NCBI GenBank assembly: GCA_963780045.1
Contig: CAVZZZ010000005.1
Location: 806,001-870,000, forward strand
DNA length: 64,000 nt
Reading direction: 5' to 3'
DNA from: JANXQG01 sp963780045
GTDB lineage: Bacteria; Planctomycetota; Planctomycetia; Pirellulales; Thermoguttaceae
The notes below the pieces were generated by a model. It was not told the origin of the DNA. It was given only the letters and a program-made list of their open reading frames with translations, and made no database searches. How positions within the stretch are numbered: the first letter of the stretch is position 1; each line of letters begins with the position of its first letter. Positions 1 to 9,050 of this stretch are shown here, piece by piece. The position numbers and the translations under genes were made by a program.

Positions 1-1
1 C

Positions 2-898
2 GTGGCCGACACCCGCGCCACGGTGCTCATCACCGGCGAAAGCGGCACCGGCAAATCAATGATCGCCCGCGCGGTCCACCGCCGCAGCGGCCGGCGTGAC
101 AAGGCGTTCGTGGAAGTGGCCTGCGGCGCGCTGCCGGAAACGCTGCTGGAAAGCGAGCTTTTCGGCCACGTTGCCGGAGCGTTCACCGGCGCGACGGGCG
201 ACAAGCTCGGCAAGTTCAAACAGGCCGACGGCGGCACGATCTTCCTCGATGAAATCGCCACCGCCAGCCCCGGCATGCAGGTCAAGCTGCTGCGCGTGCT
301 GCAAGACCTGGAGTTCGAGCAAGTCGGCGGTACGAAGACGTTCAAAGTCGATACTCGTGTGATCTTGGCCACGAACGAGGACCTTGGCCGCGCGGTGGCC
401 GACGGCCGCTTCCGCCAGGACCTTTACTACCGCGTCAACGTGATCAACATCGAGCTGCCGAACCTGCGCGACCGCATCGCCGACATTCCCTTGCTGGCCG
501 AGCACTTCCTCCGCCAGGTCTGCACCGAGTCGGGCAAGAAGGTCAGCGGCTTCAGCGACGAAGCGTCGGCCGTCTTGCAACGCTTCCGCTGGCCCGGCAA
601 CGTCCGCGAGCTGCAGAACGTGATCGAGCGGGCCGTGCTGCTGGGCAAGAGCACTACAATCGGCCTTGAAGATCTACCGGCGCATCTTTTGGCCGACTGC
701 CCGATAGCTTTGGAGTCGGCCGGCACGCGGGGGTTAAAGGAATCACTGGCCGCCCCGGAGCGACAAATCATTCTGAACGTGCTTGAGGCGAACCGATGGA
801 ACCGCCAGGCGACCGCCGAGGCGCTGGGCATCAATCGCACCACGCTTTACAAGAAGATGAAGCGCCTGGGGCTGGAAGAGATGGCGGCGGCGAGGTAA
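2..898 (+). CDS. Sigma-54-dependent activator, AAA+ and Fis HTH domains (5' partial)
   Basis: C-terminal 298 residues of an NtrC-type activator; the N-terminal sensory or receiver part lies outside the window. Visible are Walker A GESGTGKS (about residues 13-20), the sigma-54 contact loop GAFTGA (about 60-65), Walker B GGTIFLDEI, the arginine-finger region and the FRWPGNVREL motif. A Fis-type helix-turn-helix follows at the C-terminus (NRWNRQATAEALGINRTTLYKKMKRLGL). Such proteins hydrolyse ATP to remodel the closed sigma-54 polymerase complex at enhancer-driven promoters. The signal it senses cannot be told from this fragment. The reading frame is open to the window edge, so the GTG at position 2 is probably internal. 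Confidence 0.95.
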   Translation: MADTRATVLITGESGTGKSMIARAVHRRSGRRDKAFVEVACGALPETLLESELFGHVAGAFTGATGDKLGKFKQADGGTIFLDEIATASPGMQVKLLRVLQDLEFEQVGGTKTFKVDTRVILATNEDLGRAVADGRFRQDLYYRVNVINIELPNLRDRIADIPLLAEHFLRQVCTESGKKVSGFSDEASAVLQRFRWPGNVRELQNVIERAVLLGKSTTIGLEDLPAHLLADCPIALESAGTRGLKESLAAPERQIILNVLEANRWNRQATAEALGINRTTLYKKMKRLGLEEMAAAR

Positions 899-981
899 GA
901 GCGCCTGCGACTTTCCAAATCGCCGCACATCGCTTATTCTTGCGATAGTGCAACTTCGCTTTTCGCCCAACAGGTGCCCGC

Positions 982-1692
982 GTGCCGACAGTCGTTTCGT
1001 GTCCGAATTGTGAAAAAAAGCTGGCCGTCAAGGACCAGTTCAAGGGCCGAAGTTTGATATGCCCGCAGTGCAAGCGCCGGTTCACCGTACCTGCGGACGA
1101 TGTGCTGGTGCTCGGCGTCAGTTCAGCGCCGAGCGATGGCGGAATGGGTTTTCTCGACGGCTTGGGACCGTCTTCGGCACGTCCGGCAAAAAGCGTCGGC
1201 TCGCGTTCGACGACCGGCTACTCGCCTCGCACTGCGGTCGGCGGCGCGGCCCGTTCCGCCGAACGCGCGAAAATGCAGGCCGCGCAGAAGCAGATGATTT
1301 TGATCGGCGTGGGCATCGCGTTGGGCATGCTGGTCATTGTGGCGGCTGCTATCCTGCTCAATTTGCCCAGCAGCGCGCCTGAGAAGGCGAAAGAAGCAGA
1401 GGACATCCGCTTTGGCCTGCCGGAAAGAACGCGGATCGAACTCTTTCAGAAGTTCGTCTCGGCGGTCGATCGCGACGGCATTACCAAGACGTGCAAGGAG
1501 CGGTGGTATCGGCTGGCCGACGAGTACAAGCTCGATCACGGTCATATCAAGGACATCTTGGACGAGGGATTCAGTTTCAAGAACGACAAATGGGCATTAC
1601 CGGAGGCCACTTCCACGGCACAAGGCCGCGCCGTGCGGATGGATTGGGTCCGGCAGCGGACCGCAGGTTCCGATCCGATCCTGGCCATGTGA
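982..1692 (+). CDS. Zinc-ribbon membrane-anchored protein of unknown function
   Basis: The N-terminus holds a two-knuckle zinc ribbon (CPNC at residues 7-10 and CPQC at about 27-30), close to the MJ0042-type ribbon common in planctomycetes. A low-complexity linker follows, then one hydrophobic helix (about residues 106-128), then about 110 residues of soluble C-terminal domain. This suggests a single-pass membrane protein with a cytoplasmic zinc ribbon. The start is GTG at 982; upstream codons have no better candidate. It lies 83 bp after the activator gene on the same strand. Function is not known; ribbon plus transmembrane helix is seen in many planctomycete hypotheticals. Confidence 0.75.
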   Translation: MPTVVSCPNCEKKLAVKDQFKGRSLICPQCKRRFTVPADDVLVLGVSSAPSDGGMGFLDGLGPSSARPAKSVGSRSTTGYSPRTAVGGAARSAERAKMQAAQKQMILIGVGIALGMLVIVAAAILLNLPSSAPEKAKEAEDIRFGLPERTRIELFQKFVSAVDRDGITKTCKERWYRLADEYKLDHGHIKDILDEGFSFKNDKWALPEATSTAQGRAVRMDWVRQRTAGSDPILAM

Positions 1693-1829
1693 TCAGCCAT
1701 GGATGCCGAACCCTTTCTTGCGATGTGATGTCCAATTGGCAGCATGTTCGCGCCCCTCGCCAGCGCCGTGTCGGCAGGATAGAATGACGTGGTTGGCTAT
1801 TCCCGCCAAAACCTGGAGACACCCCCACC

Positions 1830-2222
1830 GTGGCTGCGGCCCATTCGAAATCGCCCGCGATAGTTGCTTCAGACGACCCCCCCGCGCTCCGCCGCGCCCG
1901 GATCGCCGCACGGGTAGCCGCCGAGAACCGTGGCCGGGACATCGTCATCCTCGACCTTCGCGAGCTGACCTGCATCTTTGACTTCTTCGTTTTGGTCAGC
2001 GGCAGCAGCCGGCGGCAATTGCACGCCATCAGCGAAGAAATCGACCGCGTCCTGCAAACCGAACTGGGCGACCAGCGGCTGGGCATCGAGGGTTACGTGG
2101 AAAGCCGCTGGATTCTCTTGGACTACGGCGACGTGGTGGTCCACATGTTCGAGCCGGAAACCCGGTCCTACTACGCCATCGAGGAGCTTTGGGGGCAAGC
2201 GAAACGCGTGCCGGTGGAATGA
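1830..2222 (+). CDS. rsfS: Ribosome silencing factor RsfS/YbeB/iojap
   Basis: A 130-residue protein of normal family length with the RsfS core: the segment around DIVILDLRELTCIFDFFVL, then SSRRQLHAISEEI, YVESRWILLDYGDVVVHMF and a C-terminal YAIEELWG. RsfS binds uL14 on the 50S subunit and blocks subunit joining under starvation. The start is GTG at 1830, giving a short basic N-terminal extension before the conserved domain. It is 88 bp upstream of argS, and the spacer is mostly a palindromic repeat, so co-transcription is possible. Confidence 0.93.
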   Translation: MAAAHSKSPAIVASDDPPALRRARIAARVAAENRGRDIVILDLRELTCIFDFFVLVSGSSRRQLHAISEEIDRVLQTELGDQRLGIEGYVESRWILLDYGDVVVHMFEPETRSYYAIEELWGQAKRVPVE

Positions 2223-2233
2223 AGAAGTAGAAA

Positions 2234-2288
2234 GGAGTTAGGAGGCAGTAGTCAGAATGTTGACCTCCGACTCCCAACTCCTAACTCC
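2234..2288. repeat. Intergenic inverted repeat GGAGTTAGGAG / CTCCTAACTCC
   Basis: Perfect 11-bp arms (2234-2244 and 2278-2288) surround a 33-nt loop, followed by further direct copies of CTCCTGACTCC up to the argS start. It fills nearly the whole rsfS-argS spacer. There is no T-tract on the plus strand, so it does not look like a plain intrinsic terminator. Confidence 0.7.
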
Positions 2289-2310
2289 TGACTCCTGACT
2301 TCCAACCGCC

Positions 2311-4281
2311 ATGTCCCTCCTTTCTGAACTTCAATCCCGCTTTCGTCCCGTGTTGGCGGATCTGACCAATCAGCCGGATTCCTGGCTGGAAATGATCCGC
2401 CGCGCTCAGGACGCCCGCTTCGGCGACTACCAGGCCAACTTTGCCATGGGGCTGGGCAAGCAACTGAATAAGCCGCCGCGTGAGCTGGCCACGGAGATTG
2501 TTTCCAAGCTGGACATTGCCGATCTTTGCGAGCCGCCGGAGGTCGCCGGCCCGGGTTTCATCAACCTGCGTTTGAAGAAGGAGTGGCTCGTCGGGCAGTT
2601 GACGGAGGCCCTGGCCGACCCGCGGCTGGGCGTCGCGCCGGTTGTCGGCCCGCGGACTTACGTGATCGACTTCTCTGCTCCCAACGTGGCCAAGCCGATG
2701 CATGTCGGCCACATCCGCTCGACGGTGATCGGCGACTCGCTTTGCCGCACGCTCCGCTATTTGGGCCACACGGTGATCAGCGACAATCACCTCGGCGACT
2801 GGGGCACTCAGTTCGGCATGATCATCTACGGCTACAAGCATTTCCTTGATGCCGATGCCTACCGCAATCGGCCCGTCCAGGAGTTGGCCCGGCTCTATCG
2901 GCTGGTGCGGCAGTTGGTCGACTACTTCGAGGCGCAGGACGGCTTGCCGGAGCTTCTGCGGCGGCTGAGCGAAAAGGAACACGCACTGGCCGCGCAGCGC
3001 GCCGCCGCCGCGCCGGCGCAAAAGCTGGACAAGAAGCTCCGCGAAGAAGCGCAGAAGCTGGCATCTTCCGTGCGCGAAATCGTCGAGGAAGTTGCCAGCG
3101 CCGAAAAGAAGATTGCCGCGGTTGACGACGATCCGCTGCTTGCCGAGATTGCCGCCGATCACCGCGAGATCGGCCGCGGCGCCCAGGCCGAAACGGCCAA
3201 ACTGCACGTGGGCGATGCCGAAAACGTGCGCCTCTGGCGCGAGTTCATGCCCTACTGCGCGGAAGACATTGACCGCATCTACCGCCGTCTGGATGTCCGT
3301 TTCGACCACACGCTGGGCGAGAGCTTTTATCAGGCTATGTTGCCTGCCGTAGTCGAGGAGCTGTGCCGCCGGGACATCGCCCAAGTGAGCCAAGGGGCCG
3401 TTTGCGTGTTTCTGGAAGGACAGCTCGCGCCGATGATCGTGCAAAAGCAGGACGGGGCATTCCTCTATGCCACGACCGACCTGGCAACCATCCGCTACCG
3501 CATGGAGCAATGGCGGCCCGACGCGATCCTCTACGTGGTCGATCACCGCCAAAGCATGCACTTCCAACAGCTTTTCGGCGTTGCCCGGCTATTGGGCTAC
3601 GACAAAGTGGACTTCGAGCATATTAGCTTCGGCACCGTGCTGGGCAAGGATGGCCGGCCGTTCAAAACCCGCGCCGGCGATACCGTCGGCCTGGAGGGCT
3701 TGCTGGACGAGGCGGTCTTCCGTGCAGCCCGGATCGTGGCCGAGAACGACGACGCCAAGCCCGACGGTCCGGAGCTTTCGCCCGAACAGCGGGCGTGTGT
3801 GGCCGAAACCGTTGGCATCGGGGCCTTGAAGTATGCCGACCTCTCGCAGAACCGCACCAGCGATTACGAGTTCGACTACGACAAGATGCTGGCCATGAAC
3901 GGCAATACAGCCACCTACATGCAATACGCCCATGCGCGGGTGCGGAACATTTTCGCCAAAGGCGACATTGACATCGACTCGCTGCGCGCTTCCGGGGCGG
4001 CGATCGTGCTCAGCTCACCAGCCGAACGTGCGCTGGCCTTGGAGCTGCTCCGTTTCGGCGATGCCTTAACGCAGGCCATAACCGACTATCGGCCCAATCA
4101 GTTGACCGCCTATCTCTTCGACCTGGCCAATTGTTTTTCGACCTTTTACGAAAAATGCCGCGTCTTGAAGGCTGAGACGCCAGCATTGCGCGACAGCCGC
4201 CTGTTACTGTGCGACCTCGTCGCGCGGACGATCCAGAAAGGGCTGGAACTGCTCGGGATTGGAGTGGAGGAGAAGTTGTAG
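2311..4281 (+). CDS. argS: Arginyl-tRNA synthetase
   Basis: A complete 656-residue class I synthetase that charges tRNA-Arg. It has the N-terminal additional domain, the HIGH-type signature in APNVAKPMHVGHIRS (about residues 121-135), catalytic-core blocks GAFLYATTDLATIRYR and VDHRQSMHFQQLF, a KMSKS-loop equivalent (GKDGRPFKTRAGD) and the C-terminal anticodon-binding domain. An extra charged, coiled-coil-like insertion of about 90 residues (about 225-300) follows the first Rossmann half and makes the protein longer than the usual 550-590 residues. The reading frame is intact throughout, unlike many neighbours. Confidence 0.97.
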   Translation: MSLLSELQSRFRPVLADLTNQPDSWLEMIRRAQDARFGDYQANFAMGLGKQLNKPPRELATEIVSKLDIADLCEPPEVAGPGFINLRLKKEWLVGQLTEALADPRLGVAPVVGPRTYVIDFSAPNVAKPMHVGHIRSTVIGDSLCRTLRYLGHTVISDNHLGDWGTQFGMIIYGYKHFLDADAYRNRPVQELARLYRLVRQLVDYFEAQDGLPELLRRLSEKEHALAAQRAAAAPAQKLDKKLREEAQKLASSVREIVEEVASAEKKIAAVDDDPLLAEIAADHREIGRGAQAETAKLHVGDAENVRLWREFMPYCAEDIDRIYRRLDVRFDHTLGESFYQAMLPAVVEELCRRDIAQVSQGAVCVFLEGQLAPMIVQKQDGAFLYATTDLATIRYRMEQWRPDAILYVVDHRQSMHFQQLFGVARLLGYDKVDFEHISFGTVLGKDGRPFKTRAGDTVGLEGLLDEAVFRAARIVAENDDAKPDGPELSPEQRACVAETVGIGALKYADLSQNRTSDYEFDYDKMLAMNGNTATYMQYAHARVRNIFAKGDIDIDSLRASGAAIVLSSPAERALALELLRFGDALTQAITDYRPNQLTAYLFDLANCFSTFYEKCRVLKAETPALRDSRLLLCDLVARTIQKGLELLGIGVEEKL

Positions 4282-6157
4282 TCAGCGAACCGCGTCTTCT
4301 CCGTACAACGGCATAACTCGGTAGTACACCTCCAAAATCATCGCCGCCATCGCCGTGGTGTAGAGTCTTCCGCCGGCGGCACTTGCGGGCGGGCTCTCGA
4401 AATACCAGCTTCCCGCCGCGTGGGCCGCGCGGTCCTGGCTCTTGATCAAGAGATCGCGCATCTTGCGGTTCCAGCCGTCCCACTCCGGGCCAGCAAAGTG
4501 GAAAAGGACTTGCGTAGCATAGTAGTCGTAATAGATGTTGTCTTTTGACGGTCCCCATTTGGCGAGTTGGGCCGCGCCTTTGACGAGGCCGGGATTCGTC
4601 CGCCGCCAGCCGGTGTACATGCGGCACAAAAGGCCGACGGCCGTTGTACCCTGCCCCGGCTTGCGGTCGAGATAGCCGTACTGCGAGCCGTCCTTGTTCT
4701 GCACGCTATTGAGGAATTTTTCCGCGGCGAAGATTTCCGTCGAGGATACGTTGAGTTTCGCCATTTGCCCGCTCTTGAGGGCCATAAGCATCCAGCCGGT
4801 CACGGTGGTATCGCCCGGCTCGCCCGGATTGTAACGCCAGCCCCCCGACTTGACGTCTTGGGCGTAGGAGATGTAGTCCAAGGCCCGCTGGGCCGATTCT
4901 TTCAAATCGGCGTCGCCGGTCATGCCGTAGGCCTCGCAGAGCGCGATCGTCGCCAGGCCCTGCCCGTACATCGACGAGCCGTCGCGAAGATCGTTGCCGT
5001 AAGAGATCAGGATTCCGCGCTTCTTCAAATAGTCCAACCCCCGCTGCACGACGCCTTGGAATTCGCCCTGCTTATGCGTGTAGCCCGCGCCGAGGAACGG
5101 CAGAAGCGCCATGCCGGTGGCCGCGGTCGAGCTCGGCTCCGTGCCGGGATCGGTGCAATAATGCTGGCAAAACTCGCCGATGTGGTTGAAGCTCCAACTG
5201 CCGTCTTGCCGCTGATGGGCGGCGAGCCAGCGGATCGCCCGTTCGACGGCCGCCTCGCTCTCCGACGTGCCGCCGCCGTAGCGGACGCCTTCGCTGCGAC
5301 CGTCGGGCGTGCGGCGTTTGAACTTGCCCTGCACTGAGGCGTCGGCCGCTTGAAGCAGATCGGGCCGGTGGCCGTGCCGGTGGCCAGACCGGGCGCGGGT
5401 CGGACGGGGCCGCCTGGGCGGCTGACGCGGCGGGAGTTTGTCGGCCAGATTCAGTGGAAGCTGCACCTGGGATCTCAGATTTGAGATTTGAGATTTGAGA
5501 TTTGAACGCCCGCGCTTCACCGTTCACACCTTCGGGCGGATCGATGGCCACAGTCTCTAGCGGCCCGTCTGCCTGCCGCACAATCGCCTCCGGCACGCCC
5601 CCTTCCGGCGCTGCAACGACCGGAATATCCGCCGAGGCAAACGTCCGCACGGGCAATTGCGCGGTCGCCTGCGGCCGCGGAGGCGCTTTGAAGACAAAGG
5701 CCAAGAGCGCGACAAGCACGAAGCTAATGGCGATGCCCGCAGTCGTGCCGACGCTATTATGCCGCTCTGGATCGGTCAACCACTGTTCCCAGCGCGGCGG
5801 GATGCGGCGGGGCACCTGCGCAGCGGGTCGGCGACTGAGATTGCTCCAACTGCTCTTAGCGCGGATGTCGAGCGCCTCAAGCTCGATCTGCGGTTCCGGT
5901 TCCTTCTCTTGCGTCTCGGTCGGAGCTTCCGCCAATTTCATCTCGTGAAGGAGATCGGCGGCTTGCGGCGCCTTCGCGACCGGCGGCGCGAGCACCGGAG
6001 GCGGAGGCAGCTCGCGCACGCGATACGATTTCGAGATGACCCGAGATGACTTGGCGGGAATGACTTCCGCGCTTGCGGCCGGCTTTTTCGCCTTCGCTTC
6101 GTCTGGCTTGTCCGTAGGCCGCTTGGCATCCATTTTATTTGGCGTCGGCTCAGACAA
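4282..6157 (-). CDS. Prenyltransferase/squalene-oxidase-repeat membrane protein, reading frame split
   Basis: Two overlapping minus-strand frames make one protein. The upstream frame (from 6157) gives a charged cytoplasmic N-terminus, one transmembrane helix (about residues 149-168, GIAISFVLVALLAFVF) and a Pro/Ala-rich linker. The downstream frame (to 4282) gives the alpha/alpha-barrel repeats of the terpenoid cyclase/prenyltransferase fold: ERAIRWLAAHQRQDGSW, YGQGLATIALCEAYG, GGWRYNPGEPGDTTVTGWML, QYGYLD. I see no squalene-hopene DXDD catalytic motif, so cyclase activity is not claimed; family members of this shape in planctomycetes are envelope proteins of unknown role. Both frames stay open across a 4 x AGATTTG repeat (5477-5504). 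Loss of one 7-bp unit would join them in frame. Confidence 0.85.
5477..5504. repeat. Heptanucleotide repeat, 4 x AGATTTG, inside a coding region
   Basis: Four exact tandem AGATTTG units lie in the linker region of the squalene-cyclase-like gene, where its two open frames overlap. Seven is not a multiple of three, so a change in copy number changes the frame. Confidence 0.95.
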
Positions 6158-6310
6158 GACGGTCGCTCCAAACAGGGAGAAACGTGTTGACAGTTCTATT
6201 ATAGATCATCGACACGCCGATAGTTGGAATGGAAGGCATTCGGTCTGTGGCTTGCTAATCCAGCCCGCTGGATACCAACTGAATCTAGCGCTTCACGCGC
6301 AAATCTCGAT

Positions 6311-6350
6311 TTCTTCGCGTCTTTGCGTCTTAGCGACTTCGCGTGAGTTT
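6311..6350. repeat. TTTGCGTCTTAGCGACTTCGCG-type dispersed intergenic repeat (half element)
   Basis: The spacer between the two minus-strand genes contains TTCGCGTCTTTGCGTCTTAG followed by CGACTTCGCGTGA. This resembles a repeat type I associate with many bacterial intergenic regions. Only one arm is evident. The rest of 6158-6399 shows no gene. Confidence 0.45.
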
Positions 6351-6399
6351 TATTAGCCGCAGACGCCTTTTCCCGCCCCCGCGGCAAGGTCGGAGCGTT

Positions 6400-7107
6400 T
6401 CATGCGTTCCATCTTACCCGCATTTGGCCGCGGGCGCAAAGTAGAGCGGCGCAGAGTACCTGTGGCTGGTGGAAATTCAACTCGTCGCCGATCGGCGCCC
6501 AGGAGGCCCAATGGGGATGGGAGCTGTCGTCGGCACACTTGAAGAAGTTGCAGTGCCAAGTCTGCCCAGTCAATGGTCCGAGCGGGCCGGCGTAAGTTTC
6601 CAGCACGTCCAGCGGGATCGCACAGCCAAGATGCCAAACGACCGGCTCCTCTCTTTCCGGCACGACCAACGAGGAAAGCGAATGGACGATGCGAATCCGC
6701 CGCCCATGCTCGCTCGACAGCCGCGTGAACTTCGCAAAGCCGTCGGCCGTTCGCGTGGGGTCTTCAATGTAATACGAGAGCAGCGCCCCGCCGCAGTTGA
6801 TCTCGAAGTTGAAGTATCCTCCCGATGGCCGCGGCTGGAAGAAGAACTCCACGCAACTGTCCCGCCAGACCGGGTCCTGGAATTGCGTGTGCCGGGCCAC
6901 GACGTAGCGGTCATCCACCCGGAAACGCAGATACAGGTGCGCGGCGTCGTACAACAGCTTAGCGGCGGCCGCCGGGCGGTGTGGGCTGCTAGTTGCGTGA
7001 AAATGTTCGATGCGGGCCTCTTTGGCAGGTTGCCAACGAGGGCCGTCCCACGGCTCGTCCAAAGGGTTGCCGCCCTCGATGGCATTGGCTGTATAAGTTA
7101 GCGGCAT
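6400..7107 (-). CDS. Carbohydrate-binding family 9 (CBM9)-like protein
   Basis: A 235-residue protein with the CBM9-like beta-sandwich pattern: LTYTANAIEGGNPLDEPWDGPRW at the start, then LYDAAHLYLRFRVDDRYV, DPVWRDSCVEFFFQP, YFNFEINCGGALL, IPLDVLETY and the C-terminal WHCNFFKCAD...HWASWAPIG. Such modules bind sugar ends and often appear as stand-alone proteins near glycoside-processing genes. I chose ATG 7107 because homology starts there; the open frame extends to 7260 but that extension only translates the palindrome at 7143-7229. The gene is divergent from the GH109-like gene, which fits a shared role in sugar metabolism. No signal peptide is visible. Confidence 0.8.
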   Translation of the reverse strand: MPLTYTANAIEGGNPLDEPWDGPRWQPAKEARIEHFHATSSPHRPAAAAKLLYDAAHLYLRFRVDDRYVVARHTQFQDPVWRDSCVEFFFQPRPSGGYFNFEINCGGALLSYYIEDPTRTADGFAKFTRLSSEHGRRIRIVHSLSSLVVPEREEPVVWHLGCAIPLDVLETYAGPLGPLTGQTWHCNFFKCADDSSHPHWASWAPIGDELNFHQPQVLCAALLCARGQMRVRWNA

Positions 7108-7142
7108 GGCTCGGCAATACTCCCAAAGGCAAGTCCGCAGTG

Positions 7143-7229
7143 GTAGGCCGGAACAAGCTTGCGCAGTTCCGGCAGTCCCTAGTTCCGACGAAGTCATCGC
7201 CGGAACTGCGCAAGCTTGTTCCGGCCTAC
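7143..7229. repeat. Perfect 31-bp inverted repeat between divergent genes
   Basis: The arms begin GTAGGCCGGAACAAGCTTGC (7143-7173 and 7199-7229) and are fully complementary, with a 25-nt loop. The element sits between the CBM9-like and GH109-like start codons. It could form a very stable cruciform or RNA hairpin and looks like a REP-type dispersed element. Confidence 0.9.
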
Positions 7230-7320
7230 GCCCTGCGCCTACCAACCTGCTTCTTGTCATCCGTCGCTTGGCGGTTCATAATACGCTATCCGACCTCCCA
7301 CCTGTATCCCACCTCTACCA

Positions 7321-8694
7321 ATGAATAACTCAGAACAATCGCGTCGCAACTTCCTCAAAACCATTGCCGGCACCGGCGCCACGCTGGCCCTAGCCAGAGA
7401 AATCCAGGCTGCGGAAACGTCGGAAACTGCGCCCGCGGCTGCGCTCAACATCGCGCCGCCGAAGCCGCTTGAGCGCATCCGCGCGGCGTTCATTGGCGTC
7501 GGCGCACGGGGTTCGGGCCACGTCGACCAGATGATGTCGCTGGAAGGCGTGGAGGTCGTCGCCATCGCCGACAATTGGGAGTCGTCGTTAAAGGCCGCGG
7601 TCGATAATGTGAAGAAGGCCGGCCGCAAGGAACCGGCCGCCTACGGCCGCGGCGACCTGGATTACAAACGCATGTTGGAGCGCGACGACATCGACATCGT
7701 CATCATCGCCACGCCCTGGGAATGGCACACGCGAATGTGCGTCGATGCCATGCTCTCCGGCAAACGGGCGTTCACGGAAGTGCCCGCCGCGGTGACGCTC
7801 GATGAATGCTGGCAGTTGGTCGAAACGTCCGAGAAGACGCAGAAGACGTGCATGATGATGGAAAACTGCTGCTACGGCCGCGAGGAGCTGTTTTGCCTGA
7901 ATCTCTGCCGGCTGGGCCTCTTGGGCGAGCTGCTGCACGGCGAGGCGGCCTACTTGCACGACCTCCGCATGCAGATGCACGAAGTAAAGCACGGCACAGG
8001 CTCGTGGCGGACGTGGCACTACGTCAAGCGCAACGGCAATATCTATCCGACGCACGGCCTGGGGCCGATCGCCCAGTACATGGGCATCAACCGCGGCGAC
8101 CGCTTCGATTACCTTTCGAGCGTCTCGTCGCCCGCGGTGGGCCGCGCGGAATACGCCAAGAAGCACTTCCCGCCCGACCACCAGTGGAACAAGGTCGACA
8201 AATGGCGCTGCGGCGACATGTGTACCACCATCGTCAAAACGGCGCTCGGCCGCACGGTGATGGTGCAGTGGAACGAAACCTCGCCGCGGCCCTATTCCCG
8301 CATCAATCTCATCCAAGGCAGCCACGGCACGTTCGCCGGCTATCCCAATCGGCTCTTGATTGAGGGGATTACACCCGGCGGCGACGTGTGGACGCAAGGC
8401 GCGAAGCTGGCCGAGATCATGAAGAAGTACGATCATCCCCTTTACAAGAAACATGGCGAGATGGCCGAGGAGAAAGGCGGGCACGGCGGCATGGACTGGC
8501 TGATGCTCTGGCGCTTGGTCGATTGCCTCCGCCGCGGCGAGCCGCTGGACCAGGACGTCTACGATGCGGCCGCCTGGTCGTCGATCGGCCCCTTGAGCGA
8601 GAAATTGATTGCCGCCCGCAGCGCGTCGGTGGAAGTGCCCGACTTCACCCGTGGCCGGTGGAAGACGACGGCGCCGCTGGGGATAGTCACTTGA
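7321..8694 (+). CDS. Gfo/Idh/MocA oxidoreductase, GH109-like, Tat-exported
   Basis: A 457-residue protein with a twin-arginine leader (SRRNFLKTIAGTGATLALA, residues 7-25). A Rossmann fold follows (FIGVGARGSGH, about 58-68), then IATPWEWHTRMCVDAM and GKRAFTEVPAAVTLDECW, in place of the usual EKP motif. The block NCCYGREELFCLNLCRLGLLGELLHGEA matches GH109 enzymes, which use a bound NAD for transient oxidation during hydrolysis of alpha-N-acetylgalactosaminides. Substrate is inferred from family only; planctomycetes carry many paralogues. The start is the ATG at 7321 directly after the intergenic palindrome; the frame is intact. Confidence 0.9.
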   Translation: MNNSEQSRRNFLKTIAGTGATLALAREIQAAETSETAPAAALNIAPPKPLERIRAAFIGVGARGSGHVDQMMSLEGVEVVAIADNWESSLKAAVDNVKKAGRKEPAAYGRGDLDYKRMLERDDIDIVIIATPWEWHTRMCVDAMLSGKRAFTEVPAAVTLDECWQLVETSEKTQKTCMMMENCCYGREELFCLNLCRLGLLGELLHGEAAYLHDLRMQMHEVKHGTGSWRTWHYVKRNGNIYPTHGLGPIAQYMGINRGDRFDYLSSVSSPAVGRAEYAKKHFPPDHQWNKVDKWRCGDMCTTIVKTALGRTVMVQWNETSPRPYSRINLIQGSHGTFAGYPNRLLIEGITPGGDVWTQGAKLAEIMKKYDHPLYKKHGEMAEEKGGHGGMDWLMLWRLVDCLRRGEPLDQDVYDAAAWSSIGPLSEKLIAARSASVEVPDFTRGRWKTTAPLGIVT

Positions 8695-9050
8695 GCCCGC
8701 GACATCTCCGTCTCCGCTGGCGAGTTTTCGGGAGCGCGGGGAGGAGCGATTGACCGGCCCTCGGCCTCTTCAATCGAGAGCCGGCCAGAAGACATTCGGA
8801 AACGCTCACGGACACTTTCCTTTTGGACTCCGGTTCATCGGGGTCGATAATACGAAGAACGTGAGCGCGCAGCGGCAAGCCGACGGCGAAGCCCCTTGTC
8901 CGCGGGATTTCGGTCAACAAGCCACTGCAGATGCAACGCGGCTGCAAAGCAGTTTTCCGCGGCTTTCTAGCCGTTCAATCTTATTCATCGACTGCGACAA
9001 GCTTGGCGGGGTCGCGGAGTCGCGCTTCAAACTGCTCAACAGTTGCTTGA
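8695..9050. other. Gene-less spacer
   Basis: A 356-bp stretch between convergent genes. Small open frames exist on both strands but none has a ribosome site, conserved motif or plausible start. No strong hairpin plus T-tract was seen. Confidence 0.5.

Noticed and set aside
7588..8484. 298-codon minus-strand open frame
   Set aside because: Shadow of the GH109-like gene, with composition typical of antisense frames and no motif.
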